64,000 nucleotides of DNA from Bacteroidota bacterium (GTDB lineage Bacteria; Bacteroidota; Bacteroidia; NS11-12g; UBA9320): NCBI GenBank assembly GCA_002746305.1, contig NVWV01000003.1:15999-79998 (forward strand), given 5' to 3'. Shown piece by piece: positions 27,116 to 36,710 of this stretch. Both the position numbers and the translations under genes were made by a program. The notes below the pieces were generated by a model, which searched no databases, had not been told where the DNA came from, and was given only the letters and a program-made list of their open reading frames with translations. Each line of letters starts with the position of its first letter. Position 1 is the stretch's first letter.

Positions 27116-28267
27116 ATGAAAAACTATTTATCTATTTTTTTACTTGCCTTTTGCGGATGTTTTTTTATTTCTCAACCTTCATTTGGTCAAGTTAAAAGCA
27201 CCACCTTATCAATACAACAGAGTCCAATCTCAGGATTAACATTTTCGTCCCAAGATGGAATAAATTGTATTATCCAGTCTACATACAGCGAACCACTAAA
27301 CATGTATTTAACTGTACAGATTAGTTCCGAAAAAGGGTTTCCTGTAATGATGGGCCAGACCAATAGATTTCAAGTCCTCCCAGGGCTGAACAAAATAGAC
27401 AAAAGTACGGTCACCTTATCTGACATAAAATACATAAATAGAGATTATGGTAACTATGAACAAACGAATGGATCCCTACCTTCTGGTGGCTATACAGTCT
27501 GCATATCTTTAAAATGTGGAGATGAAAGCTGTTTCAAACAAACAAACCTATGGGAACATTCAGATGGGGAAATTCGTTCTTGTTCTGAATCCATATCCAT
27601 CAATCCAACTCCCTTATTGTTGGCTAGCCCATATGATGAGGCAGAATTAACAACTCATCGTCCAAACTTTTCTTGGATACCTCCAATGCCAATTGGCACA
27701 GACCCCAATCTAACGTATAGATTTACGCTGGTAGAGTTGAAGAAAAACCAACGAGGAGAGTCTGGCATCCGACGTAATCGACCATTGTTTCAGATGGAGG
27801 GGTTGTCAACAATGAATTTGCCATTTCCAGGAGAATTGCAAGATTTGAAAGTTGGATCTAGCTATGCATGGCAAGTGGATGCCTTATTAGGCAAAACACC
27901 GGTACAAACTTCAGAGGTTTGGGAGTTTACCATTGTGGAAGAGGAGGAAGAAGTATTTCCAATGCCATATGTAAGATTAAAACGTACAGACGACCAGATA
28001 TATAACACGTTGAATGAACTGAAGTTTATTTATACCCAAAATGGCGTCTCCAAAAAATTAAAGTATCATATCAAAACGATAAACGGAAATTCTCTAAATC
28101 TTGATCTAAACCCAATGGATTTAAAATTTGGCGAGAATAGCTTTAAAATAGATTTAAGACCGTTTGGTCTCGAACACAAGAAATTTTATGTACTTGAAAT
28201 TTATAGCGACAAAGGTGAAGTCTATTCATTGAAGTTTAAATATCATTATAAAAAAGAGCTTAAGTAA
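27116..28267 (+). CDS. exported Ig/FnIII-like protein, first gene of the giant RHS operon
   Basis: 383 residues from the ATG at 27116 (two earlier in-frame starts at 27098 TTG and 27110 ATG only add residues before the signal peptide, which ends near PSFGQ). The N-terminal 150 residues are a beta domain with Cys pairs (INCIIQ, VCISLKCGDESC); residues about 170-275 are fibronectin type III-like (PLLLASPYDEAELTTHRPNFSW, YRFTLVEL, WQVDALLG, TSEVWEFTIVEE), followed by a small C-terminal domain. Not recognised as a named family. The next gene is 20 bp away. It may be a scaffold or surface component for the two giant proteins. Confidence 0.68.
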   Translation: MKNYLSIFLLAFCGCFFISQPSFGQVKSTTLSIQQSPISGLTFSSQDGINCIIQSTYSEPLNMYLTVQISSEKGFPVMMGQTNRFQVLPGLNKIDKSTVTLSDIKYINRDYGNYEQTNGSLPSGGYTVCISLKCGDESCFKQTNLWEHSDGEIRSCSESISINPTPLLLASPYDEAELTTHRPNFSWIPPMPIGTDPNLTYRFTLVELKKNQRGESGIRRNRPLFQMEGLSTMNLPFPGELQDLKVGSSYAWQVDALLGKTPVQTSEVWEFTIVEEEEEVFPMPYVRLKRTDDQIYNTLNELKFIYTQNGVSKKLKYHIKTINGNSLNLDLNPMDLKFGENSFKIDLRPFGLEHKKFYVLEIYSDKGEVYSLKFKYHYKKELK

Positions 28268-28287
28268 CTGCCTTAGCTCTGACATTT

Positions 28288-28884
28288 ATGAAAGCTAAGT
28301 TTATAATATTAACAGCCTTGTTATTTCTTTTTGGCTGTTCTAGAGGTTGGGATTATAAGGATTACTTTAATTTTTACAACCAGTTTGAAGAACCCTCCTA
28401 TGTAGAAATAGAGTCAAATGGATTTATCTATCAGTTACAATATAGGCCAAAGGAGTTTTTAGCTATTAATGAGCTGAAAACTGATCCTGCAATAAATAAT
28501 AAGCTTATAGAATCTGAACTAACTAAATATGATGAAGGACTAAATTACTGCCTTCGGATATCCTCAACAGAGAATGTTGATGTTCTCACACAAAACTTGC
28601 CAAATGACGGAGAATATTATACTCGTATTGGGAAGTTAAACGTTGATTTTCCGTATTTGATTTCTGGAATAAATGATGCTGATACTATTAGATGTCAATT
28701 TCATCATTTTGAACGAGCTTATAAAATTCAACCGTTTATACAAGTCCTGTTTAGTCTAAATGCAACTGACGAAAATAGGCCCAATACAATCCAGTTTGAA
28801 GACATCATTTTCAATGATGGCAGATTGATTGAATTTAAGAATTTAGAAAACTATTACACCCAACTACCCGAATTGAACCTATGA
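28288..28884 (+). CDS. hypothetical lipoprotein of the giant RHS operon
   Basis: 198 residues with lipobox at Cys17 (FLFGC). No recognised domain; beta-rich, with acidic C-terminus. Its TGA stop overlaps the ATG of the 2389-residue protein (ATGA at 28881-28884), so translation of the two is probably coupled. As a lipid-anchored envelope protein made in fixed ratio with its giant neighbour, it could be a tether or chaperone; that is inference. Confidence 0.65.
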   Translation: MKAKFIILTALLFLFGCSRGWDYKDYFNFYNQFEEPSYVEIESNGFIYQLQYRPKEFLAINELKTDPAINNKLIESELTKYDEGLNYCLRISSTENVDVLTQNLPNDGEYYTRIGKLNVDFPYLISGINDADTIRCQFHHFERAYKIQPFIQVLFSLNATDENRPNTIQFEDIIFNDGRLIEFKNLENYYTQLPELNL

Positions 28885-31800
28885 AAAAATATATAACCAG
28901 AGGAATGAAAACAAAAGCTCTAGTACTCCTAAGCATACTTGTAATGGAGATTGTATTTCCACTCGGAGCATACGCTCTAACAGGTGGACCGTCTCAACCC
29001 GAAGTACAGTCATTTGAGCCAGTAGGTACAAGCGAAATGGTGGATGTATTTAGTGGCGATTTTAATTATAATATCCCTCTACTAGACGTCAATGGATATC
29101 CTATAAATATTGCATATCATGCCGGAGCAAGTATGGATCAGGAGGCGAGTTGGGTTGGACTGGGATGGAACATTAACCCAGGGACTATTAATAGAGAGGT
29201 AAGGGGTTTACCTGATGACATGAATGGGGAGGGAATTACCAAAGAGATTAATCTACAAGATAACTGGACCATAGGGTTGAAAGGCCGGGTAAATGTTGAG
29301 GTTTTTGGTAAGGATAAGGACCCTTCAATTAGTCCCAATGTAGGGGTGAACTTAGGTCTGAAGTACAATAGATATAAAGGAATGGGATACAGCTTGGGGA
29401 GTTCTGTTGGTCTCCGTCAGAATATTGGAGGTTTTGGATTGAACGAAGGCTTGGCAATGGACTATTCCGATGACGGAGGATTGGATATAAGTCCAAGTGT
29501 TTCTCTAGCTTCATCGCTTGGACCAATACAAAATAATTTTTCCGTTGGAAGTGGGGTTAATTCAAGAAATGGTCTGAAAGGATTAAATGTAAACGGGAGT
29601 ATTACCGTTGCAGGAAAAAGGGCTACCGGTAATATCTCTTATACCAGAGCTACTCCTGCTTATACTCCGAATATAAGTACACCAATGGCATATTTCAGTA
29701 CCGACTTTAGTTTTAAATCAGGTACAGAAATTTATGGACAAACTATTGCTGGATCTTTAAACGGCTCCTTTAGTAATCAATACATCCCCAATGATAAAAA
29801 ATCCCAAACAAAGAAGGGCTATGGCTATATGTACGAACATGAAGCAAGTACCAGTGACAACCCAAAGAACAGGGATTATCTATTGGACTTTAATAGGGAG
29901 AATGACGGCTCTTTAATGCGTACTACACCTTTTCTTCCATGGGCAAATCACACCTATGATATGTATAGTGTATCTGCTCAGGGAGTTGGAGGCAGTTACA
30001 GGTTGCAGAGAAATGACCTTTCAGTAGTACACGATGATTTTAGAGATTCTAAGACGACTGGACACCGTACGGGGGTTGATTTCGCAGCGGGAAACTTGTT
30101 AAAAGCAGGCTTAAATCTTGGCTATAACTACAGTCAATCCACCAGTGGCTATTGGAGTCAGTCTAACGATAACTTGCTTGCAAATCAAGTTGGTTTTGTA
30201 AAAGACGCAGGAGTCGCAACATATGAACCAGTTTACTTCAAAGATGTAAACGAATTAACTCCTCAAAATGCGGACTTCCTAGCGTTGGTTGAGGATACCA
30301 GTATGGTATCGCCACAGCTTAGCGGGTATGGTTTATCCCCAATTTTGAAGACAGATAATCCTTCAAGTTTACAAAAGACTCTAAATAAAAGCAAAGTCGA
30401 TAATACAAGTAAAGAAAGGGCAACTCGGAATAAACTCTTTACCTATCGCAAAGCAAAGGAAGCTGACTACTGCCTAGATAAAAAAATTAAGTCTTATGCT
30501 ATAAACAGTCAGACTTTTGAAGACGGGAAACTACTTGTAGATAGTTTTGAGGACCGTTCTGATGATAAAAGAAAACCCGATCATATCTCGGAAATAGAGG
30601 TGCTAAATACGGATGGTTCTAGACATGTTTTTGGAATCCCAGCATACAACAACAATCAAGTTGAAAAATCATTCAGAGTAGATGTAAATGATGCAGATCC
30701 TGCAACAGGATTGGTAGGATATGAACGAGGCAAAGATAATGTACTGCATGAGCCTTATAAAAATGCAAAAAATGCGATTGACGAATTTTACTCAGCGACT
30801 AAGACTCCAGCGTATGCTCATTCCTATTTGCTCACAGGGGTTTTATCACCCGATTACATAGACTTAACGGGCAATGGTATATCAGATGATGATTTAGGTA
30901 GTGCTGTTAAATTTAATTATTCCAAAGTACATAGTGATTTTGGATGGAGGGCTCCATACCAACCTGATAAGGCTAAACATTCAAAAGGGAATGCTTCTGA
31001 TAAATTTGATGATATGGGGAACTATATCTACGGAGAAAAAGAAATCTGGCATGTACATAGTATTGAAGGTAAAACGCATATTGCTTTATTTAAAATTTCC
31101 GAAAGACAGGATGCCCTAGGTGTTTCAAACGAAAATGGAGATAAAGACACCAGTAGAAAAATGTATGAACTCGATAGGATTGAGTTGTACTCCAAAAGAG
31201 AATTGAAGAAGTTTGGAGATGATGCAGTACCTATAAAGACGGTTCACTTTACCTATAACTATGATTTATGTAAAGGAGTCTCCAATCAAATGACTCCTTT
31301 GACCAAAGGTAAACTGACACTTGAAAAGATACATTTCACCTATGGTTCTTCTCAAAAGGGAATGCAAAATTCTTATAAGTTTCATTACAACGACAATCAG
31401 GCAAAGTATCACTTACTAGCTTATGATAGATGGGGAACGTATGCTCCTCCTCGTACTTCATCTCTTGAAACTACCAATGCAGAATATCCGTATACAGATC
31501 AAAGTCAATTAAATGCTGATGAGTATGCCAGTCTTTGGAATCTAAATAAAATAGAATTGCCTTCAGGAGGTGTCATTAATGTAGTTTATGAAGCGGATGA
31601 CTATGCGTATGTCCAAGACAAACGAGCCATGCGAATGTTTAAGATTGCCGGTTTTGGCAGATGGAGTCTAACCGCTAAAACAAGGTACATTGTAGAAAGA
31701 GATAAACTCTACGAAAAGTCAAACGGACGAGAACATAACCAAACCGATATCGTAATCTTTGAATTGGGTGACACCTTGCCTGTAAGTGATGTGGGTAGAA

Positions 31801-34800
31801 GAACTTTGATTGATGAATACCTCTCGAACGTTGAGACCATTCAAGTTACCGTAAATCTCAATATCACAGAAGGGAATTATGAATACGTAAAAACCTATGT
31901 AAAGCCAGCTACAAATATATTTCAAGGCAAGGATGAAATTGTTTGTGGAGTTATGCCCGATGGTATTAGGGGCTATGTTCAGATCGAAAAAGAAAAAATT
32001 AGAGACCCCAAAAAAGAGAAAAAAAAGAATCGAATGGTCAACCCCATTGCGATGGCAGGATGGGAGTATGCACGTTTAAATCTACAATATTTGGTGAATC
32101 CAAATAGCGATAGAACAAGAAACGAAACGGGAATTAGTCCCGATTTGGCAAGCTCACTCCTTGGTTTTTTCAATGAATTAGGAACTATAGTAGCCGGACC
32201 AAACCGAATTTTAATGGAACGTGGATTTTGTCAAACAGCAAATTTTGAGAAATCATGGATACGATTGAATGACCCTAATAAAGATAAAATAGGCGGCGGA
32301 CATCGTGTAAAACAAATTACCATGAATGATAGTTGGGAGTCTATAAATTCTGAAGATTCAGATGCTTTCGACTCTCAGTACGGACAAGCTTATGAATATA
32401 CACGAGATGAGGAATCTAAATCCCAAGGTATCAGAACAATAAGCAGCGGTGTCGCAAGTTATGAGCCATTTATAGGAAGAGATGAGAATCCCTTTGTTCA
32501 GCCTGTCCCATATGATCAAAAAAGACCTGGAGTACCCGATAATCGTTTCACCTTTGAAAAACCCATTGGAGAAAGCTTTTTCCCCGGAGCATCCATTGGC
32601 TATAGTAAAATTAAAGTTAAAAGTATAGAACACGAAGGTCAGTCTAAGCAACATAGAACGGGCTATCAGGTTTCCGAATTCTTTACCTATAAAGACTACC
32701 CAGTAGTTACTCAAGCAACGATTCCTGAAACAAAATTCAGTAATGAGGGGTTCCAATTCACATCTAATCTATTTGATAACAAGACCTTTGCTAGTGCCAC
32801 TCAAGGGTTCATCATTAAACTCAATGACATGCACGGTAAACCAAAAGCAAATTGGTCGTATAATGAATATGATGCTATGCTGTCAGGAGTAGAATATGTC
32901 TATAAGCAAGATGCAAAGGGAAATCTTAAAAATGATGTTCTTGCTGTTGACAGATTCGGAGATATTGATACCAAGACTTTTGGAGTAAATGTAGACTTTA
33001 CGATGGATTCTAGATTTATGAAGGACGAAAGCTTCAATGCGGATGCAGATATCAATGGAGATGCTTTTATTGCAGGAACACTTCCTCTATTTATTTTCAG
33101 CATTTGGCCTCAGGTAGAATATTCTAGCACTTTGGTTCGTACCTCTACCATCCTCAAGGTTATTCAGAGAAAAGGACTTTTAGAAAAGACTATTGCCTAT
33201 AAAGAAGGTTCACAGATAGCAACGGAGAACCTCTTGTACGATGGTGCTACTGGAGATGTATTACTAACCTCTGTAGATAACGAATTTGGTAATAAAGTCT
33301 ATAGTTTCAATTATCCAGCTCATTGGGCTTATGATGAGGGTATGGGACAAGCATTTGTTAATTGGGGTCTTGAAGTACAAGGCTTATCAATGAGCGGTGG
33401 GATATTGGCTTCTACTAATGGAGCAAACGATTTGGATGAAATGCTATACCCTGGGGATATTTGCAGGTTAAATCGTCCTGGAAAGTTCGAGGATAAGAAA
33501 GTATGGGTAAACAGATCGACCAATGACAATTTGATCTTGATAGACCAGGAAGGGATAGTCATGTATGACGGTTTAGATGCAACTAAGGACAATGCAACTA
33601 CACTCAGAGTCTTACACAGTGGCAGAAAGAATATGGCAGGAGTTTCCATTGGATCAGTAACCTGTTTGGAAAATCCTATTAAAAACGTATCCGGGAATCT
33701 CATCCTAGACTTTAAAGAAGTTCTTGCGACTTCAGCGGTAGAATACAAAGACGAATGGAGAACTGATTTATCTCTCTTTGCAAGGTATGATTGCGATACA
33801 GTGGGGACTGATGCTCTGGATTTATATCTCAACGAGATTGATTCTATGATATCATACAGTGAGTTTTCTTCAAGCCCGACAACCATATTGTATAACCTGA
33901 ATTATCATGAAGAAATTTGTGATCGACCATTTAAGTTTGATAAAGTATCAGGATTTTGTATTTTTAGAGATACAGTAAGTGCAATTTCAAATGGAACCTC
34001 TTACAATACAGTGGCAATTGGAGCAAGAAGTAGTGATTACTCCAAGAATAGGACTCGAATTTATGAAGATATAACAAATAAGAGTTTTCCGATTCTTAGA
34101 GAAAGCTCAGGAATTAACAAAAAGCTAATTGATCAAACTAGTTCTGAGATTATTATTCAACAGTATATCCCAAGTTCTCCGATTGGTTCTCATCCAATTT
34201 GGAAAGGAACTAATAATTCAACAGGTAGATTAAATATTGCCGGGGTTTGGAATAGTGGGAATGTAACCCTTCCAACAAATAAATGGATTGGTTTTTCCCG
34301 TTGTATTGATATTACTTCTGCCCAAAGTTATTTAATTGGAATTGGAGGTGATAATCAAGTTAGAGTTATCTTAAATGGAGATACCATAATTCATCTTAAC
34401 TATGAAGATCACAGGAATTTTAACACTTGGAATGTTTTTCCAATAGAGCTTTCTCCCGGTAATAATATTATTCAATTAGAAGGTCTAAATGTTACAAATA
34501 TTGCTGGGTTTGCGGCAGAAATTTATAATGCAAGCATATCAGAGTTAGAAAACATTACTACAGAACAAGGCTTGGATTCAGTTTTGGTTTTTTCTACTAA
34601 AAACATGTATGGTCAACAGTTTCAAGTTGGTGATTCAGCAAGTAAAGCTGGTTACAGATGCCCCAATGGCTATGACTTAGACTACTGCGATGGTTCTCCA
34701 AAATGTGTGTCAAGTGATAGTGTCTATAAAGGCTTCTTTAATTGCTCTGTCACCTTATCCACCCAAAACTACCCTACCAAGGATATTATTGAGATATTAG

Positions 34801-36050
34801 ATAATAGCCCTATCGATTTACAAACGGCTTCTTTAACTGCTCGTGTTAAAAATGAGTTTAATGAAATTGATACTATAGATCTGGTTCTTCATTCGGAATG
34901 CGATACGTTATACCAATGTGAAACTATTTGTAAGCTGGAGGAACATGCAAGAACAGTAAACCCCTTTGTAACAGGCATGAGAGGTAATTGGAGACCCTAT
35001 AAAAGCTGGACCTATGTAGATGATCGAAAATATGATGCTACTCGACCAAATCCAGCAGAAGATGGAGCGTTCAATACCTATGCCAACTTCTGGGTGGATG
35101 ACAACGTTGAAGGACGTTTTTCTCCGAGCTATAACGTGGACCAGTGGGTCTGGACCAGTGAAGTTACGGAATATTCGCCGTTTGGAATGGAACTAGAAAA
35201 CATGGACCCCTTAGGTAGATATTCCGCTGCTATATATGGTTATGCCAACACTCTACCCACAGCAGTTGCATCCAATACCAGACACCGCGAATTGTGGTAT
35301 GAAGGTTTTGAAGAATACACGTACCTAAACACCCTAAAAGACGAATTTGTGTGTCCTCAATGGCAAAACTCATATTCTAAAGACGGTCTTGTTTATGCCA
35401 TGTATGAAGAAGAGACGAACCCCAATTTGGATGATTCAGTTAGTCATACAGGAAACGTTAGTTTGAAATTGGAAGCAGATGATTCTTTGGTTCAAGAAAT
35501 CCCATTGACCGTTCCATTTGTGCCGTACAGTAGTTTGGTTCTAGATGGTCAATATATTACAGAAGCCAATGATCAAATAATACCATTCAGACCTACATCT
35601 GGTCAATATGTTGTTGGGCTTTGGGTGAAAGAAAACATGTCATCATCCGATACCGCTTTTAACAATTCTTTTGTAAAACTTGAGTTTGAAGATGGTGTTG
35701 GAAATATCACGGTTCAAGAGGTGCGACCATCGGGTTTAATTATTGAAGGTTGGCAGCGTATTGAGGCCATTGTGGATGTTCCAGGATCAGCAGAAAAGCT
35801 AACCCTGAAATACATGTCGGAGACAGGAACAAGTTGGTTCGACGATCTCAGGATATTCCCATACAACGGAAGTATGAAGAGTTATTCTTATGATTTCAGA
35901 ACACTTAGGCTAATGGCAGAGTTGGATGAAAATAACTATGCGACATTCTATGAATATGACCTTGAAGGAAATCTTGTTCGAATTAAGAAGGAGACTGAAA
36001 GGGGAATTAAAACCTTACAGGAAAGTCGTCAACATCAAAAAGCAAATTAA
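28881..36050 (+). CDS. giant SpvB/YD-like exported protein, 2389 aa
   Basis: A 2389-residue protein; start ATG 28881 overlaps the previous stop, with an alternative ATG at 28905. A signal peptide (to about GAYALT) is followed by the conserved opening QPEVQSFEPVGTSEMVDVFSGDFNYNIPLLDVNGYPINI-type segment (residues about 38-75) and GASMDQEASWVGLGWNINPG. This opening is found in large Bacteroidota proteins located before RHS genes and resembles the SpvB/TcaC-type shell. A Gly/Ser-rich strand region (110-450), a long middle region, a PA14-like sugar-binding stretch (about 1805-1900), a jelly-roll CBM-like domain (about 2185-2330) and one terminal YD motif (YATFYEYDLEGNLVRIKKE) follow. It probably forms part of a hollow shell with the RHS protein, by analogy with TcB/TcC. 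No T9SS tail is seen. Confidence 0.78.
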   Translation: MKKYITRGMKTKALVLLSILVMEIVFPLGAYALTGGPSQPEVQSFEPVGTSEMVDVFSGDFNYNIPLLDVNGYPINIAYHAGASMDQEASWVGLGWNINPGTINREVRGLPDDMNGEGITKEINLQDNWTIGLKGRVNVEVFGKDKDPSISPNVGVNLGLKYNRYKGMGYSLGSSVGLRQNIGGFGLNEGLAMDYSDDGGLDISPSVSLASSLGPIQNNFSVGSGVNSRNGLKGLNVNGSITVAGKRATGNISYTRATPAYTPNISTPMAYFSTDFSFKSGTEIYGQTIAGSLNGSFSNQYIPNDKKSQTKKGYGYMYEHEASTSDNPKNRDYLLDFNRENDGSLMRTTPFLPWANHTYDMYSVSAQGVGGSYRLQRNDLSVVHDDFRDSKTTGHRTGVDFAAGNLLKAGLNLGYNYSQSTSGYWSQSNDNLLANQVGFVKDAGVATYEPVYFKDVNELTPQNADFLALVEDTSMVSPQLSGYGLSPILKTDNPSSLQKTLNKSKVDNTSKERATRNKLFTYRKAKEADYCLDKKIKSYAINSQTFEDGKLLVDSFEDRSDDKRKPDHISEIEVLNTDGSRHVFGIPAYNNNQVEKSFRVDVNDADPATGLVGYERGKDNVLHEPYKNAKNAIDEFYSATKTPAYAHSYLLTGVLSPDYIDLTGNGISDDDLGSAVKFNYSKVHSDFGWRAPYQPDKAKHSKGNASDKFDDMGNYIYGEKEIWHVHSIEGKTHIALFKISERQDALGVSNENGDKDTSRKMYELDRIELYSKRELKKFGDDAVPIKTVHFTYNYDLCKGVSNQMTPLTKGKLTLEKIHFTYGSSQKGMQNSYKFHYNDNQAKYHLLAYDRWGTYAPPRTSSLETTNAEYPYTDQSQLNADEYASLWNLNKIELPSGGVINVVYEADDYAYVQDKRAMRMFKIAGFGRWSLTAKTRYIVERDKLYEKSNGREHNQTDIVIFELGDTLPVSDVGRRTLIDEYLSNVETIQVTVNLNITEGNYEYVKTYVKPATNIFQGKDEIVCGVMPDGIRGYVQIEKEKIRDPKKEKKKNRMVNPIAMAGWEYARLNLQYLVNPNSDRTRNETGISPDLASSLLGFFNELGTIVAGPNRILMERGFCQTANFEKSWIRLNDPNKDKIGGGHRVKQITMNDSWESINSEDSDAFDSQYGQAYEYTRDEESKSQGIRTISSGVASYEPFIGRDENPFVQPVPYDQKRPGVPDNRFTFEKPIGESFFPGASIGYSKIKVKSIEHEGQSKQHRTGYQVSEFFTYKDYPVVTQATIPETKFSNEGFQFTSNLFDNKTFASATQGFIIKLNDMHGKPKANWSYNEYDAMLSGVEYVYKQDAKGNLKNDVLAVDRFGDIDTKTFGVNVDFTMDSRFMKDESFNADADINGDAFIAGTLPLFIFSIWPQVEYSSTLVRTSTILKVIQRKGLLEKTIAYKEGSQIATENLLYDGATGDVLLTSVDNEFGNKVYSFNYPAHWAYDEGMGQAFVNWGLEVQGLSMSGGILASTNGANDLDEMLYPGDICRLNRPGKFEDKKVWVNRSTNDNLILIDQEGIVMYDGLDATKDNATTLRVLHSGRKNMAGVSIGSVTCLENPIKNVSGNLILDFKEVLATSAVEYKDEWRTDLSLFARYDCDTVGTDALDLYLNEIDSMISYSEFSSSPTTILYNLNYHEEICDRPFKFDKVSGFCIFRDTVSAISNGTSYNTVAIGARSSDYSKNRTRIYEDITNKSFPILRESSGINKKLIDQTSSEIIIQQYIPSSPIGSHPIWKGTNNSTGRLNIAGVWNSGNVTLPTNKWIGFSRCIDITSAQSYLIGIGGDNQVRVILNGDTIIHLNYEDHRNFNTWNVFPIELSPGNNIIQLEGLNVTNIAGFAAEIYNASISELENITTEQGLDSVLVFSTKNMYGQQFQVGDSASKAGYRCPNGYDLDYCDGSPKCVSSDSVYKGFFNCSVTLSTQNYPTKDIIEILDNSPIDLQTASLTARVKNEFNEIDTIDLVLHSECDTLYQCETICKLEEHARTVNPFVTGMRGNWRPYKSWTYVDDRKYDATRPNPAEDGAFNTYANFWVDDNVEGRFSPSYNVDQWVWTSEVTEYSPFGMELENMDPLGRYSAAIYGYANTLPTAVASNTRHRELWYEGFEEYTYLNTLKDEFVCPQWQNSYSKDGLVYAMYEEETNPNLDDSVSHTGNVSLKLEADDSLVQEIPLTVPFVPYSSLVLDGQYITEANDQIIPFRPTSGQYVVGLWVKENMSSSDTAFNNSFVKLEFEDGVGNITVQEVRPSGLIIEGWQRIEAIVDVPGSAEKLTLKYMSETGTSWFDDLRIFPYNGSMKSYSYDFRTLRLMAELDENNYATFYEYDLEGNLVRIKKETERGIKTLQESRQHQKAN

Positions 36051-36051
36051 T

Positions 36052-36708
36052 ATGAAGACGAAATTTATTCTGATGACCAGTTTACTGCTCTCTGTCCAAA
36101 TTGTTTTTGGACAGGATTTTAGTAAAGATATTGCTGAACTAAACTATTCTTACCTAAAACTGAATAGAAAAATGACGGTAAATAGTTCCATAGTCAAATT
36201 TGACGGAACTACTTCCAGTACCTCAATGGTGACTTATATGCGAGGAATAGACGACTTTTATATGATTGGAGGGTCCAGTGAAATACTGGTTCAAAACAGC
36301 ATTAAAGTAGCCGTAAACCATGACTTAAAAATAGTCATGATTGACTCCAACAAGAAGGACAGTAAAGAAGATTTACCCATGTCCATGTTTGAAGCCTTGC
36401 CTCAGTTTTATGCTCAAATAAAACATAGAACTAATTCTCAAGGAGACACCTACTATTTAGAGCCTAAAGTGGGCAACACAAAATCAATTGAATTGAGTTT
36501 TAGTAGACAGACGATGCTTTTCTCCAAGGTAAGTGTCACCGTTTTTGATAACAGAACCCAGCAGAATTATACTGCAACTAACATCTACAGTTATACCCCG
36601 ATAAATGCAGGGGATATTCCGCCCATCAACAAGTATTTTAACGTGACAACCCATAAACTTCAAGGCAAATTTGCCTCCTATAAACTTGTAAATTACTTAG
36701 AAAACTAA
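36052..36708 (+). CDS. small exported protein between the two giant proteins
   Basis: 218 residues from the ATG at 36052, one base after the preceding stop codon; a longer frame from 35926 overlaps the giant gene and is rejected. There is a signal peptide (to about VFGQD), then a single beta-rich domain reminiscent of outer-membrane lipoprotein carrier-like folds (FDGTTSSTSMVTYMRGIDDFYMIGG, alternating strands) with no catalytic motif seen. Family not recognised. It is tightly packed (1 bp before, 2 bp after), suggesting it acts with the giants, perhaps as a periplasmic chaperone. Confidence 0.68.
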   Translation: MKTKFILMTSLLLSVQIVFGQDFSKDIAELNYSYLKLNRKMTVNSSIVKFDGTTSSTSMVTYMRGIDDFYMIGGSSEILVQNSIKVAVNHDLKIVMIDSNKKDSKEDLPMSMFEALPQFYAQIKHRTNSQGDTYYLEPKVGNTKSIELSFSRQTMLFSKVSVTVFDNRTQQNYTATNIYSYTPINAGDIPPINKYFNVTTHKLQGKFASYKLVNYLEN

Positions 36709-36710
36709 AT

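Noticed and set aside
35926..36051. Longer start for the small exported protein overlapping the giant gene
   Set aside because: The extension overlaps the 3' end of the 2389-residue protein in another frame and would hide the signal peptide that begins at ATG 36052.
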